The notes below the pieces were generated by a model that saw only the letters and a program-made list of their open reading frames with translations, was not told the DNA's origin and did not search any database. A stretch of 64,000 nucleotides of DNA from JBDKGH01 sp039798265 (GTDB taxonomy: Bacteria > Bacteroidota > Bacteroidia > Flavobacteriales_D > Sanyastnellaceae): the NCBI GenBank assembly GCA_039798265.1, contig JBDKGH010000057.1, positions 1 to 64,000 on the forward strand, in the 5' to 3' direction. The first letter of the stretch is position 1. Each line of letters opens with the position of its first letter. A program made the position numbers and the translations under genes. Positions 15,654 through 24,549 of this stretch are shown here, piece by piece.

Positions 15654-16886
15654 ATGGGAAAATTCATTCGGCAAAAATTGACTTACGGTTTGCTCGTTCT
15701 TTGGGGCGTAGTAACCGTGGTTTTTTTTCTTTTCAATTTGTCCCCTGCCGATCCGGTGCGCAACCTAGTGGGCGAAAATGCACCCGAAGAAGTGGTGCAA
15801 AATATTCGTCGCAAGCTTGATCTCGACTTGCCTCTTTTGCAGCGGTATGTGTTATACCTCAATGATCTTTCTCCTCTATCTATTCATAATCCGAGCAATG
15901 CTGAAAGCCGCATTTACTTTGATCCAGCCCTGCAAAAAGGTTGGTTGATCCACCTCAGTGAGAATAGCGCTGTAGCCATCAAATCGCCTTACCTCAAACG
16001 TTCTTTTATCTCTGATAAAAGTGTTTCAGAAATATTAGGCAGTGTTATTCCTGGTACTGTGGTACTCGCTGTTTTATCTATCGCCTTGGCTTTGGCTCTT
16101 GGCTTATGGCTCGGTATAGTAGCGGCACAAAATAAAGACACCTTCTTTGATCGGTTTATTCTCATCGTTTCCGCACTAGGAATGTCAGGCCCTTCATTTT
16201 TTGTGGCCATTTTAGTGGCTTATTTAGGTGCCATTCTTTGGAAAGATCAAATCGCCTTTCCCTATGCTTCTGCGGTACTGGTCTTAATGGCTCTTGTTGT
16301 TTATTTTTTACCCAAATGGAAATTCATTCAACCAGCATGGCTATTGATAGCGGCTTTGGCTTTATGGGCCCTTTCGCCTTTCGTGCCTCAACCGATGATT
16401 TTTTTGCCCGGCACAGGACTCAATATGACGGGAAGTTTGTACAGTGTAGATGTGTGGCAGGGAGAGTACTTTGATCCGGTGAATATGATTTTACCGATTG
16501 TTACTCTCATGATTCGTCCGTTGGCCGTTATTGTGCAGTTGACTAGAAGTTCTATGCTAGAAGTCATGTCGCAAGATTACATTCGCACGGCACGCGCCAA
16601 GGGCTTGTCCGAACATCGAGTTATCTACGGCCATGCACTGCGCAATGCACTGAATCCAGTTGTTACCGCTGTTTCCGGATGGTTTTCATCCTTATTGGCG
16701 GGTGCTGTTTTTGTAGAGTTTGTATTCGGTTGGAAAGGTCTCGGCCAAGAGATGTTTACGGCCATCGAAAAACAAGATTTACCGATTGTGATGGGAGGCG
16801 TCATCATCATCGCCGCCGCTTTTGTAGTCATCAACTTACTCGTCGATTTGATCTACGGATGGATTGATCCTCGCGTTCGGATTTAA
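15654..16886 (+). CDS. orphan ABC transporter permease, DppB/OppB family
   Basis: 410 aa from the ATG at 15654 (MGKFIRQKL). An N-terminal membrane helix with LSPADPVRNLVGENAP is typical of dipeptide permeases. A periplasmic insertion (about residues 60-115) follows, then core helices and the EAA-type cytoplasmic loop TARAKGLSEHRVIYGHALRNALNPVV. It should form half of a peptide- or nickel-type importer channel, yet no partner permease, ATPase or binding protein is adjacent. The stop shares TTAA with the convergent aminotransferase gene. Confidence 0.88.
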   Translation: MGKFIRQKLTYGLLVLWGVVTVVFFLFNLSPADPVRNLVGENAPEEVVQNIRRKLDLDLPLLQRYVLYLNDLSPLSIHNPSNAESRIYFDPALQKGWLIHLSENSAVAIKSPYLKRSFISDKSVSEILGSVIPGTVVLAVLSIALALALGLWLGIVAAQNKDTFFDRFILIVSALGMSGPSFFVAILVAYLGAILWKDQIAFPYASAVLVLMALVVYFLPKWKFIQPAWLLIAALALWALSPFVPQPMIFLPGTGLNMTGSLYSVDVWQGEYFDPVNMILPIVTLMIRPLAVIVQLTRSSMLEVMSQDYIRTARAKGLSEHRVIYGHALRNALNPVVTAVSGWFSSLLAGAVFVEFVFGWKGLGQEMFTAIEKQDLPIVMGGVIIIAAAFVVINLLVDLIYGWIDPRVRI

Positions 16887-17737
16887 CGGTTGGAATAGTT
16901 TTGAGCGGCCTCATTTAATATGCCTACCATGCGTTTGGCCATCACATTAAAGTAACGCTTCGTTCGGTAAGCTACCACCCATTCTATACCGCGCACAGCA
17001 TTGGTTAAAAACACTTCGTCTGCTGCTAGTAAGTTCTGAGGGTTCAAGGTGCACTCGTACACTTTGATTTTATTGTCTATGGCTAGGTTGATAATGTTCA
17101 TGCGCATAGTGCCCGCCACTGGCCCGTCTTGCAGCGATGGGGTGTACAGCACGCCATTGGAAACAATGAACAAGTTGCTCGAAGTGGACTCGATAATGGC
17201 TTGCTTGGTGTTTTGTATAAGGGCATCGTCCAATCCTTTTTCCCTGGCCGAAAGGGCCGCCATGATGTACAACTGTGAGTTCAGTGTTTTGAAAATGGAC
17301 AGCTTGTGAATTTCCTTTTTGAAGTCAGTGAAAATGTCAACGGTTTTACCAACGGGATTTAAAACATATTCATTATCGATCAGCGGTTCTGCTTCGATGT
17401 AGTAGCCTAAATCGTTATCTTTTGGGAGGTAAAAACCAGTTGATTTTCTGAAAAAGGTAACACGTACTCTTCCGCCGCGAGTGATTTGATTGCGCTGAAG
17501 TAAGCCTTGAATTTGGTTCGAAAGACTTTCCATGGAAAAATTGGCGGGCATTTCCATCTTCAGGTTTTTGATCGAATCCTCTATCCGCGAATAGTGGTTT
17601 TCGAGAAACAAAGCCTTGCCGTTAATCACACGCATAGACTCAAAGAAGCCGTCTCCAAATCGAAACGCGCGATTGTCTTTGGTGATGAACGCTTGATTTT
17701 CGTTCACATATTCTCCGCGGTGATAAACGTAGCTCAT
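16883..17737 (-). CDS. aminotransferase class IV (aminodeoxychorismate lyase-like)
   Basis: 284-aa PLP enzyme of fold type IV. Seen: RFGDGFFESMRV near residue 27, the Schiff-base Lys in LSIFKTLNSQLYIMA, IIESTSSNLFIVSNG and QDGPVAGTMRMNII that bind PLP phosphate. The size and FGDG.FES pattern fit PabC-like 4-amino-4-deoxychorismate lyases, which would supply p-aminobenzoate to FolP, but D-amino-acid or branched-chain aminotransferase is not excluded. It is 2 bp downstream of the HAD phosphatase gene, same strand. Confidence 0.82.
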   Translation of the reverse strand: MSYVYHRGEYVNENQAFITKDNRAFRFGDGFFESMRVINGKALFLENHYSRIEDSIKNLKMEMPANFSMESLSNQIQGLLQRNQITRGGRVRVTFFRKSTGFYLPKDNDLGYYIEAEPLIDNEYVLNPVGKTVDIFTDFKKEIHKLSIFKTLNSQLYIMAALSAREKGLDDALIQNTKQAIIESTSSNLFIVSNGVLYTPSLQDGPVAGTMRMNIINLAIDNKIKVYECTLNPQNLLAADEVFLTNAVRGIEWVVAYRTKRYFNVMAKRMVGILNEAAQNYSNR

Positions 17738-17739
17738 GC

Positions 17740-18225
17740 CTAATCCAGTTGCTTTACGTATTCCAATAAATTGCCATTTACCGGCAGCAATATACCACGA
17801 ACACCAGCTCCATTAGCACAGATGATATCGCGATCGCGGTCACCAATCATGACGCTCTTCGCAGGATCTATCTGATAGCGAGCCAAAGCGCGTTCGACCA
17901 TTAAACTGCCTGGTTTACGAGAGAGAGAATTCCCTAGATCAGGGTGATGCGGACTGTAATAAATGGCAGTTAAGCTTACGCCATTATCCTTGCACACTTG
18001 TGTAAAATGGGCATGGATTTGATCCACTGTTTCGGCCGTATAAAGGCCTTTTGCAATACCACCTTGATTGGTAATGAGTATGATTTTATAGCCTTTTTCT
18101 TGCGCCAATTGAAGCGCGGGAATTACTGTTGGCAGAATGTGAAACTCTTCCAAAGAATAGGTATAATCGCCGGGGTCGTGATTAATGACACCGTCTCTAT
18201 CCAGAAAAAGGGCTTTGTTTTTCAT
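17740..18225 (-). CDS. HAD-IIIA phosphatase (GmhB/HisB-N type)
   Basis: 161 aa. Motif I FLDRDGVIN, motif II LITNQGGIAKG, the zinc-loop region YYSPHHPD and motif IV MIGDRDRDIICANGAG are all present. This is the D,D-heptose 1,7-bisphosphate phosphatase / histidinol-phosphatase subgroup. The zinc loop appears degenerate (HHP without the usual three Cys), so the substrate is uncertain. It overlaps no neighbour but is almost fused to the downstream aminotransferase gene. Confidence 0.83.
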   Translation of the reverse strand: MKNKALFLDRDGVINHDPGDYTYSLEEFHILPTVIPALQLAQEKGYKIILITNQGGIAKGLYTAETVDQIHAHFTQVCKDNGVSLTAIYYSPHHPDLGNSLSRKPGSLMVERALARYQIDPAKSVMIGDRDRDIICANGAGVRGILLPVNGNLLEYVKQLD

Positions 18226-18243
18226 CGCTGCAAATTAAGACTT

Positions 18244-19485
18244 TTAATGATGTTCTTGATAGTCATGTGTTTTTAAAAAACGATAGGTCAAAAACAAACA
18301 CACAAAGCTCAATGCAGATCCCGTCAAAAAGGCTGCTCCTGGAAAATAAATGGGTGCATTATCTGCCGTGAAATAGGAGAACAAATTCGTCATCAACAAA
18401 GGCCCAACCACGGATGTTACACTGATCAAGCTGGTCAATGCACCTTGCAGTTCGCCTTGTTCATTGTTGGGTACTTGCGATGATATGATACTTTGCAGTG
18501 CAGGCCCACATATTCCTCCTAAACAATAGGGGATAAGTATGGCGTACATCTGCCAACCAGAATGGGCAAAGGCAAATAGAGCCATGCCTAACGCATACAA
18601 CAGTATTCCTACATAAACGGAACGCTTTGTCCCCAAGCGAGGTGTAATGACGCGTATCAATAATCCTTGTACCAAGGCGATCATTAATCCTACAAATGCG
18701 AGCGACCAGCCCACTTGTGCTTCGTCCCAGCCCATTACTTCCATGGTGAAAAAGTTCCAGGTACTTTGGATGGCATGTGAGGCGATGTAGATCAAGACAA
18801 AAGAAATGATCATTCCACTCACCACGGGATATTTGCGCAGCTGCTTCAGCGAACCCAGTGGATTGGCGCGTTTCCAGCTAAAGGGTCTTCTGTTTTCAGG
18901 AGCCAGTGATTCGGGTAAGATGAAATAACCGTAAATGAGGTTGAGTAAAGAGAAGATGGCTGCTGCGATAAAGGGGGCTTGGGTGCCATAGCTTTTACCC
19001 AAAACACCGCCAATGAAAGGTCCAATGATAAAACCTAAACCAAAGGCTGCACCGATCATCCCAAAGTTGGCTGCTCGTTTTTCGGGTGTGGAGATATCAG
19101 CGATGTAAGCAGAAGCTGTGGTAAAGCTAGCTCCCATGATTCCGCTAACAATTCTACCTACAAAGAACCACTCAATACTGGGAGCAAAAGCTAGAAAGAG
19201 ATAGTCTAATCCTAAGCCCAACAAGGATATCAAAAGGATAGGACGGCGGCCATACGTGTCGCTGAGATTGCCCAATAGAGGCGAAAACAAAAACTGCATC
19301 AAGGCATATACACCAATGAGCCAGCCACCATAAACAGCGGCATCGCTCATATCGCCACCGATCATTTTTGAAATAAGACTTGGAAAAACGGGGATGATAA
19401 TTCCAATGCCTATCACATCAATGAGCAGCGTAATAAAGATAAAAAGAATAGCCGGTTGTCTTCCAGAAGTAGTGGGTGTAGTCAT
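18244..19485 (-). CDS. MFS exporter, TetA-like family
   Basis: 413 aa from the ATG at 19485 (MTTPTTSG). Twelve predicted membrane helices, with the TetA/TCR pattern LIDVIGIGIIIPVFP in helix 1 and the MFS motif A GNLSDTYGRRPILL between helices 2 and 3. Family members are proton-driven drug or tetracycline exporters. Bacteroidota genomes carry housekeeping versions, so resistance cannot be inferred from sequence. It is separated from the HAD gene by 18 bp. Confidence 0.88.
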   Translation of the reverse strand: MTTPTTSGRQPAILFIFITLLIDVIGIGIIIPVFPSLISKMIGGDMSDAAVYGGWLIGVYALMQFLFSPLLGNLSDTYGRRPILLISLLGLGLDYLFLAFAPSIEWFFVGRIVSGIMGASFTTASAYIADISTPEKRAANFGMIGAAFGLGFIIGPFIGGVLGKSYGTQAPFIAAAIFSLLNLIYGYFILPESLAPENRRPFSWKRANPLGSLKQLRKYPVVSGMIISFVLIYIASHAIQSTWNFFTMEVMGWDEAQVGWSLAFVGLMIALVQGLLIRVITPRLGTKRSVYVGILLYALGMALFAFAHSGWQMYAILIPYCLGGICGPALQSIISSQVPNNEQGELQGALTSLISVTSVVGPLLMTNLFSYFTADNAPIYFPGAAFLTGSALSFVCLFLTYRFLKTHDYQEHH

Positions 19486-19518
19486 AATCGACCGCAAGAT
19501 GGCGACGGAAAAGTGATT

Positions 19519-19860
19519 TTAAGCAATTCGTTCACCATTTTTTACTTCTTTCATGGGACTAAGCAATACCACGCTTCCATCAGAAGCCATGCTGCCGAGC
19601 ACAAGACACTGACTCATCCATGGTCCTATTTGTTTGTCGGGAAAATTGACCACAGCCACAATCTGTTTACCGATGATTTCTTCAGGACGGTGATGAACGG
19701 TGATTTGAGCGCTCGATTTTAGAACGCCAATTTCCTCCCCAAAATCAATGTGCAGCTGATAGGCGGGTTTGCGAGCTTCAGGAAAGGGTTGCGCATGAAG
19801 GATAGTGCCTACACGAATGTTCACGCGTTCGAATTCACTCCAATTCAGATTTTTTTCCAT
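19519..19860 (-). CDS. csaA: CsaA-type tRNA-binding/chaperone protein
   Basis: 113 aa starting at the ATG 19860 (MEKNLNWSEFERVNIRVGTI). One EMAP/MetG-like tRNA-binding OB fold: RVGTILHAQPFPEARKPAYQLHIDFG, SSAQITVHHRPEEIIGKQIVAVVNFP and the C-terminal GSVVLLSPMKEVKNGERI. CsaA was described as a secretion-related chaperone in Bacillus; its true role is uncertain. The upstream region is shared with divergent mutA. Confidence 0.92.
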   Translation of the reverse strand: MEKNLNWSEFERVNIRVGTILHAQPFPEARKPAYQLHIDFGEEIGVLKSSAQITVHHRPEEIIGKQIVAVVNFPDKQIGPWMSQCLVLGSMASDGSVVLLSPMKEVKNGERIA

Positions 19861-19918
19861 CGTCAATAAATAATGATTACCCGTACGAAGGGGAGCACCA
19901 AAATAAGGGGCTTTCCTT

Positions 19919-19926
19919 TATTTTCG
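19919..19926 (+). promoter_or_regulatory. near-consensus -7 element directly before mutA
   Basis: TATTTTCG deviates by one base from TAnnTTTG and ends 4 bp before the mutA ATG, so the transcript would have almost no leader. The same TAnnTTCG variant recurs before the FKBP and dnaA genes. Confidence 0.4.
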
Positions 19927-19930
19927 CAGC

Positions 19931-21229
19931 ATGAACCCGCTAGATTTTCAAGAGTTTCCAGCCACTTCTTTGGAAGATTGGAAAAAACTTGTTTCAAAAG
20001 AATTAGGCGAAAAACCTCTCGAGTCTTTGCAATGGAATACGGGATTGGGTTTTTCATCAGAAGCCTACTACACCGGCCCAGTAAAAGCAACGACCATTGG
20101 AAATAGAAAGCCTTGGGAAATTGCACAATACCTGCACGATAGCGATAACCAAATAGCGCTTGATTGCCTTTCCGGCGGCGCGCAATCGTTGGTGTGGGCT
20201 CGTGAGCCCCAGTCGCTCGATAGTGCGTTGAAGGGGATTTTCTTAACCTACATCAGCTCGCATTTCAGTGGAATGAAGAATGCGGTGGATTTTAATCACA
20301 CTTGGCTAGCCTATTTGCAAGCGAATGGTTACGATAGCAAACAGATCAATGGTTCATTAGCGTTCGATGCTTTTTTACAAGGTGCAGATGAGGCTAGCAT
20401 CATTGCTTTGGCTACGTCCTTTAAACATAATTACTCGCTTTTCCGTGTATTGGCTGCCAATGCCGATGCGTGGCATAATAAAGGCGCATCTCCAGTAGTT
20501 GAATTGGCCTACGCATTAGCAGCGGGTAATGAATACTTGCATGTGCTTACGCAAAATGGATTTACTGTAGATGAAGCATCTGCGATGATTCAATTCAACT
20601 TTGCAACGGGCAGTTCTTATTTTATTGAAATCGCCAAGTACCGCGCTTTTCGTCAGTTGTGGTCATTGGTAATAGAGCAATATCAACCAGTGCATCAATG
20701 CACTAAAAATGCCTTTGTTCATGCATCTACAAGCTTGTATTTACAAAGCGCTTACGATGGATACAACAATTTATTGAGAGCCACTACGCAAGCAGCATCT
20801 GCAATCATTGGTGGAGCGGATAGCGTGTGTGTAATGCCTTTTGATGCAGCCTTTGCAGAAGCAGGTAGTTCTTCCGCTCGCTGGGCGAGAAATATTCAGC
20901 ATCTACTCCGTGAAGAAAGTTATTTTGACCAACTTCAAGATGCAGGAAGTGGTTCGTATTACATCGAAAATCTTACCTCAGAATTGGGGCAACAAGCGTG
21001 GTCACTCTTTCAAGAAATCGAAGAAATGGGTGGCGTAAAAAAGGGGATTGAAAAATTATCGACGCTTACGGAAGATTACGATCGTTTGCAGAAGCAAGCC
21101 ATTGCTGAAGGTAAAAAAGTATGGGTAGGCGTAAACAAATACCCCAACAAACAGGAATCTTCCTATACAGGCAGCAACCATCGATTGGTGTCAGATTTTG
21201 AGTCGAATCGCAGCAAACAGGAGGCCTAA
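19931..21229 (+). CDS. mutA: methylmalonyl-CoA mutase small subunit
   Basis: 432 aa, an acyl-CoA mutase TIM-barrel fold with divergent active-site sequence (WTYL/YGST-type residues absent) and no B12-binding C-terminal domain. Recognisable are LEIAK-like IEIAKYRAFRQLW, AYDGYNNLLRATTQAASAIIGGADSV and GSGSYYIENLTSELG. It forms the structural partner of the catalytic subunit encoded 2 bp downstream. Together they interconvert (R)-methylmalonyl-CoA and succinyl-CoA. It is shorter than the ~600-aa actinobacterial MutA, as is usual in Bacteroidota. Confidence 0.94.
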   Translation: MNPLDFQEFPATSLEDWKKLVSKELGEKPLESLQWNTGLGFSSEAYYTGPVKATTIGNRKPWEIAQYLHDSDNQIALDCLSGGAQSLVWAREPQSLDSALKGIFLTYISSHFSGMKNAVDFNHTWLAYLQANGYDSKQINGSLAFDAFLQGADEASIIALATSFKHNYSLFRVLAANADAWHNKGASPVVELAYALAAGNEYLHVLTQNGFTVDEASAMIQFNFATGSSYFIEIAKYRAFRQLWSLVIEQYQPVHQCTKNAFVHASTSLYLQSAYDGYNNLLRATTQAASAIIGGADSVCVMPFDAAFAEAGSSSARWARNIQHLLREESYFDQLQDAGSGSYYIENLTSELGQQAWSLFQEIEEMGGVKKGIEKLSTLTEDYDRLQKQAIAEGKKVWVGVNKYPNKQESSYTGSNHRLVSDFESNRSKQEA

Positions 21230-21231
21230 AC

Positions 21232-23292
21232 ATGAGAAAAGATTTTTCACACATAGCCTTCTCATCTGCGAAGCAAGAAGGAACTGAATATGGTCATGAG
21301 GGATTTGGTGCTGGTAAAGCGCCTTTCCTGCGCGGACCTTACGCGAGTATGTACAGCATACGTCCATGGACCATTCGCCAATATGCAGGTTTTAGTACAG
21401 CGGAAGCATCCAATGCTTTTTACCGTCGCAATCTAGCGGCCGGACAAAAAGGCTTGAGTGTGGCATTCGACTTAGCCACTCACCGTGGGTATGATAGTGA
21501 TCATCCTCGCGTGGTGGGCGATGTAGGAAAGGCTGGAGTAGCCATCGATTCCATATTGGATATGAAGGTGCTCTTCGATCAAATTCCACTCGATCAAATG
21601 TCTGTTTCGATGACCATGAACGGTGCTGTTTTACCCATCATGGCCTTTTACATTGTTGCAGCAGAAGAGCAAGGTGTAAAACCAGAACAACTCAGTGGTA
21701 CCATTCAGAATGATATCCTCAAAGAGTTCATGGTGCGCAATACCTACATCTATCCTCCTGCACCAAGTATGCGCATCATCAGCGATATTTTCGCTTACTG
21801 CTCGCAGAACATGCCGCGATTCAACCCCATTTCTATCAGTGGTTATCACATGCAAGAGGCGGGTGCTACACTGGAGATAGAATTAGCTTACACCTTAGCT
21901 GATGGATTGGAATATATCCGCAAAGGAATAGAAGCCGGAATGGATGTGGACAATTTTGCTCCCCGTCTTTCTTTCTTTTGGGCCATAGGTATGGATCATT
22001 TTTCGGAGATCGCTAAAATGCGTGCTGCCCGAATGTTATGGGCTAAACTCTTGCAACAGTTTAATCCGAAAAACCCGAAGTCTTTAGCGCTGCGTACACA
22101 CTGTCAAACAAGCGGTTGGAGCTTAACACGCCAAGATCCTTTTAATAATGTGGCGCGAACGGCCATTGAAGCTTTGGCTGCTGCATTGGGCGGAACACAA
22201 AGTTTACACACCAACGCATTGGATGAAGCGATTGCTTTACCTACTGATTTCAGTGCACGTATAGCGCGTAATACACAACTCTTTTTGCAGGATGAAACAG
22301 ATATCTGCAAAGCAGTAGATCCTTGGGCTGGTAGTTTTGAAGTAGAAAAGCGCACGCATGACATCGCCGAAAAAGCATGGAAGTTGATTCAAGAGGTGGA
22401 AGAGCTCGGAGGCATGACCAAGGCCATAGAGGCGGGCTTACCGAAATTGCGAATTGAAGAAGCCGCCGCTCGAAAACAAGCGCGCATTGATAGTGGCAAA
22501 GACAAAATTATTGGAGTCAATATTTTCCAAGTAGAAGAAAGGGAAGATATCGAAGTACTCGAAGTAGATAATACAGCAGTGCGCATCGCGCAAATTGAAC
22601 GACTCAATGAATTGCGCGCCAATCGCGATGAAGCGGCTGTTAATAGTGCTTTGGAAGCCTTGACAGCTGCCGCTCAAAGTGGTGAAGGCAACTTACTTGA
22701 ACTTGCGGTAAATGCAGCCCGTTTGCGCGCCTCTTTGGGTGAAATCTCCATAGCACTTGAAAAAGTGTATGGACGTTATGTAGCCAATATCCGCAGCGTG
22801 AGCGGAGTATATAGTGCGGAATCGAATATGGATAAAGACTTTGAAAAGGCTCGCCAAATGGCGGATGAGTTTGCAACCCTCGCTGGTCGCCGTCCGCGTA
22901 TTATGGTAGCAAAAATGGGACAAGATGGTCACGATAGAGGAGCGAAGGTGATTTCAACCTCCTTTGCCGATATCGGATTTGACGTAGACATTGGTCCGCT
23001 CTTCCAAACACCTGATGAAGTGGCGAAACAGGCCATAGAAAATGATGTGCACATCGTTGGTGCATCCTCTTTGGCAGCAGGACATAAAACGCTCGTTCCT
23101 CAATTGATTGAGGAATTAAAGAAAATGGGTAGGGAAGATATTTTAGTGGTTGCAGGTGGTGTTATTCCCGAGCAAGACTATGATTATCTCTACCAAGCGG
23201 GTTGTGTGGGCATATTTGGACCAGGAACAAAAATTAGCCTAGCAGCGATTGATATTTTAGCTATTCTCATCAAAGGTTACTCAGCCGAATAA
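21232..23292 (+). CDS. mutB: methylmalonyl-CoA mutase catalytic subunit
   Basis: 686 aa. The TIM barrel (about 20-500) contains YSIRPWTIRQYAGF, the CoA-binding region, SGYHMQEAGAT and HCQTSGWSLTRQDPFNN. The C-terminal cobalamin domain (about 560-686) carries the base-off motif GQDGHDRGAKV with the cobalt-ligating His and GIFGPGTKI. Adenosylcobalamin-dependent isomerisation of methylmalonyl-CoA is expected. It ends a two-gene operon; no meaB or epimerase is adjacent. Confidence 0.97.
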   Translation: MRKDFSHIAFSSAKQEGTEYGHEGFGAGKAPFLRGPYASMYSIRPWTIRQYAGFSTAEASNAFYRRNLAAGQKGLSVAFDLATHRGYDSDHPRVVGDVGKAGVAIDSILDMKVLFDQIPLDQMSVSMTMNGAVLPIMAFYIVAAEEQGVKPEQLSGTIQNDILKEFMVRNTYIYPPAPSMRIISDIFAYCSQNMPRFNPISISGYHMQEAGATLEIELAYTLADGLEYIRKGIEAGMDVDNFAPRLSFFWAIGMDHFSEIAKMRAARMLWAKLLQQFNPKNPKSLALRTHCQTSGWSLTRQDPFNNVARTAIEALAAALGGTQSLHTNALDEAIALPTDFSARIARNTQLFLQDETDICKAVDPWAGSFEVEKRTHDIAEKAWKLIQEVEELGGMTKAIEAGLPKLRIEEAAARKQARIDSGKDKIIGVNIFQVEEREDIEVLEVDNTAVRIAQIERLNELRANRDEAAVNSALEALTAAAQSGEGNLLELAVNAARLRASLGEISIALEKVYGRYVANIRSVSGVYSAESNMDKDFEKARQMADEFATLAGRRPRIMVAKMGQDGHDRGAKVISTSFADIGFDVDIGPLFQTPDEVAKQAIENDVHIVGASSLAAGHKTLVPQLIEELKKMGREDILVVAGGVIPEQDYDYLYQAGCVGIFGPGTKISLAAIDILAILIKGYSAE

Positions 23293-23299
23293 GGCTGGG

Positions 23300-24232
23300 T
23301 TAACCTTTGAAGCCTCTCAAAAACTCGTCGGTTTTCATTTTCTTTTTACCCTCGAGTTGTACTTCGGTAACGCTGTAAAAGCCGTCAGTGGCCGCGAATA
23401 GCAATTCTTTTTGATCAATAATTTTCCAACTGCCTGCTTCTTCTGAGTGGGCAGTTTTCTTTTTTATCCCCGCATAAATCTTAAAGGTCTTGCCTTGCAA
23501 GTCCGTAAAGGCTGCAGGGTAGGGCGATAGTCCTCTTACAAAGTTGTGAATCGCATCAACACTTTGGTTCCAATGTATACGACAGTCCTCTTTGAAAATT
23601 TTTGGAGCGTGAATAATCGATTCCCCTGACTGCACCAGCTCCTCTTGAGGAATGGCATCAGCTGTTCCGGCCTCAATTTTTTGTACTGTTTTAAGCAGTG
23701 TTTGAGCTCCCATGAGCATCATTCGGTCATGCACTTCTCCAGCGGTTTCATTTTCGTCAATGCCCATCTTTTCGCGTATAATTACTCGACCCGTGTCTAT
23801 TTCATGTTGGAGAAAAAAGGTGGTGACTCCCGTTTCGTGTTCTCCATTCATTACTGCGCGATTGATGGGAGCGGCGCCACGGTATTTGGGTAGCAAGGAT
23901 CCATGAAGGTTAATGGTACCCAAACGAGGCATATTCCACACCACCTCTGGAAGCATGCGGAAAGCCACCACTACAAAGAGATCTGCGGCAATTTGCTGCA
24001 GTTGATCAACGAACTCGGGTGCTTTGAGCTTTTCAGGTTGGAGCACCGGAATGTGTTGTGAAAGGGCATATTTTTTTACAGCACTCTCTTGTAATTGCTG
24101 ACCTCTACCTGCTGGTTTGTCAGGTACTGTAACGATGGCCGCTACATCAAATCCGTCTTTCACCAAGGCATCTACCGCCGGAACGGCAAATTCGGGTGTG
24201 CCCATAAACACAATTCGTAGTCGTGAACTCAT
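23300..24232 (-). CDS. fmt: methionyl-tRNA formyltransferase
   Basis: 310 aa from the ATG at 24232 (MSSRLRIVFMGTPEFAVPAVDAL). The N-terminal formyltransferase domain has FMGTPEFAVP, the catalytic NLHGSLLPKYRGAAPINRAVMNG and TGVTTFFLQHEIDTG. The C-terminal tRNA-binding OB domain follows. It formylates initiator Met-tRNA with 10-formyl-THF. It is divergent from DUF493, separated by only 42 bp with two mirrored -7 elements. Confidence 0.96.
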   Translation of the reverse strand: MSSRLRIVFMGTPEFAVPAVDALVKDGFDVAAIVTVPDKPAGRGQQLQESAVKKYALSQHIPVLQPEKLKAPEFVDQLQQIAADLFVVVAFRMLPEVVWNMPRLGTINLHGSLLPKYRGAAPINRAVMNGEHETGVTTFFLQHEIDTGRVIIREKMGIDENETAGEVHDRMMLMGAQTLLKTVQKIEAGTADAIPQEELVQSGESIIHAPKIFKEDCRIHWNQSVDAIHNFVRGLSPYPAAFTDLQGKTFKIYAGIKKKTAHSEEAGSWKIIDQKELLFAATDGFYSVTEVQLEGKKKMKTDEFLRGFKG

Positions 24233-24236
24233 GTGG

Positions 24237-24244
24237 CAAAGATA
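24237..24244 (-). promoter_or_regulatory. -7 element of fmt
   Basis: Minus-strand TATCTTTG, an exact TAnnTTTG match ending 4 bp upstream of the fmt ATG. It implies a leaderless or nearly leaderless mRNA. Confidence 0.55.
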
Positions 24245-24262
24245 GTATGCAGTTTCTTGTCT

Positions 24263-24270
24263 TATCTTTG
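24263..24270 (+). promoter_or_regulatory. -7 element of the DUF493 gene
   Basis: Plus-strand TATCTTTG, identical to the fmt element and mirrored around a centre near 24254. It ends 4 bp before the DUF493 ATG. Confidence 0.55.
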
Positions 24271-24274
24271 CGCC

Positions 24275-24547
24275 ATGGATCAAGAACAGATCAATCGACT
24301 GCGCGAAAAACTGAACGAAATTCACCGCTGGCCAAGTATCTATATGTTCAAGTTTATCTTGGCATCGGATGAAGAAAAAATTGCCTCACTCAAGATCATT
24401 TTCGGAGAAAGTGCTGAGTTTAAAGAACGGTTGAGTGCGAATGGCAAATACACCAGTGTTACAGTTAGGGAAATGATGTTAGATGCGGATAGCATCTTTG
24501 AACGTTACTTGAAGGCAGCCAAAATTGAGGGAATCATAAGTTTATAA
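24275..24547 (+). CDS. DUF493 (YbeD-like) protein
   Basis: 90 aa from the ATG at 24275 (MDQEQINRLREKL), matching the family's size. It has a compact alpha/beta fold: WPSIYMFKFILASDEEKIASLKIIFG, then KYTSVTVREMMLDADSIFERYLKAAKIEGIISL. YbeD-like proteins have been proposed as small ligand-binding or regulatory domains; no activity is established. The stop is 2 bp before the next gene's ATG. Confidence 0.88.
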   Translation: MDQEQINRLREKLNEIHRWPSIYMFKFILASDEEKIASLKIIFGESAEFKERLSANGKYTSVTVREMMLDADSIFERYLKAAKIEGIISL

Positions 24548-24549
24548 TC

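Noticed and set aside
18244..19485. Tetracycline resistance gene
   Set aside because: The MFS protein is TetA-like only at family level, and its context is housekeeping without mobile elements; resistance is not supported.
19863..20126. 87-aa minus-strand frame upstream of csaA
   Set aside because: It lies antisense to the mutA start and its promoter, with no recognisable domain.
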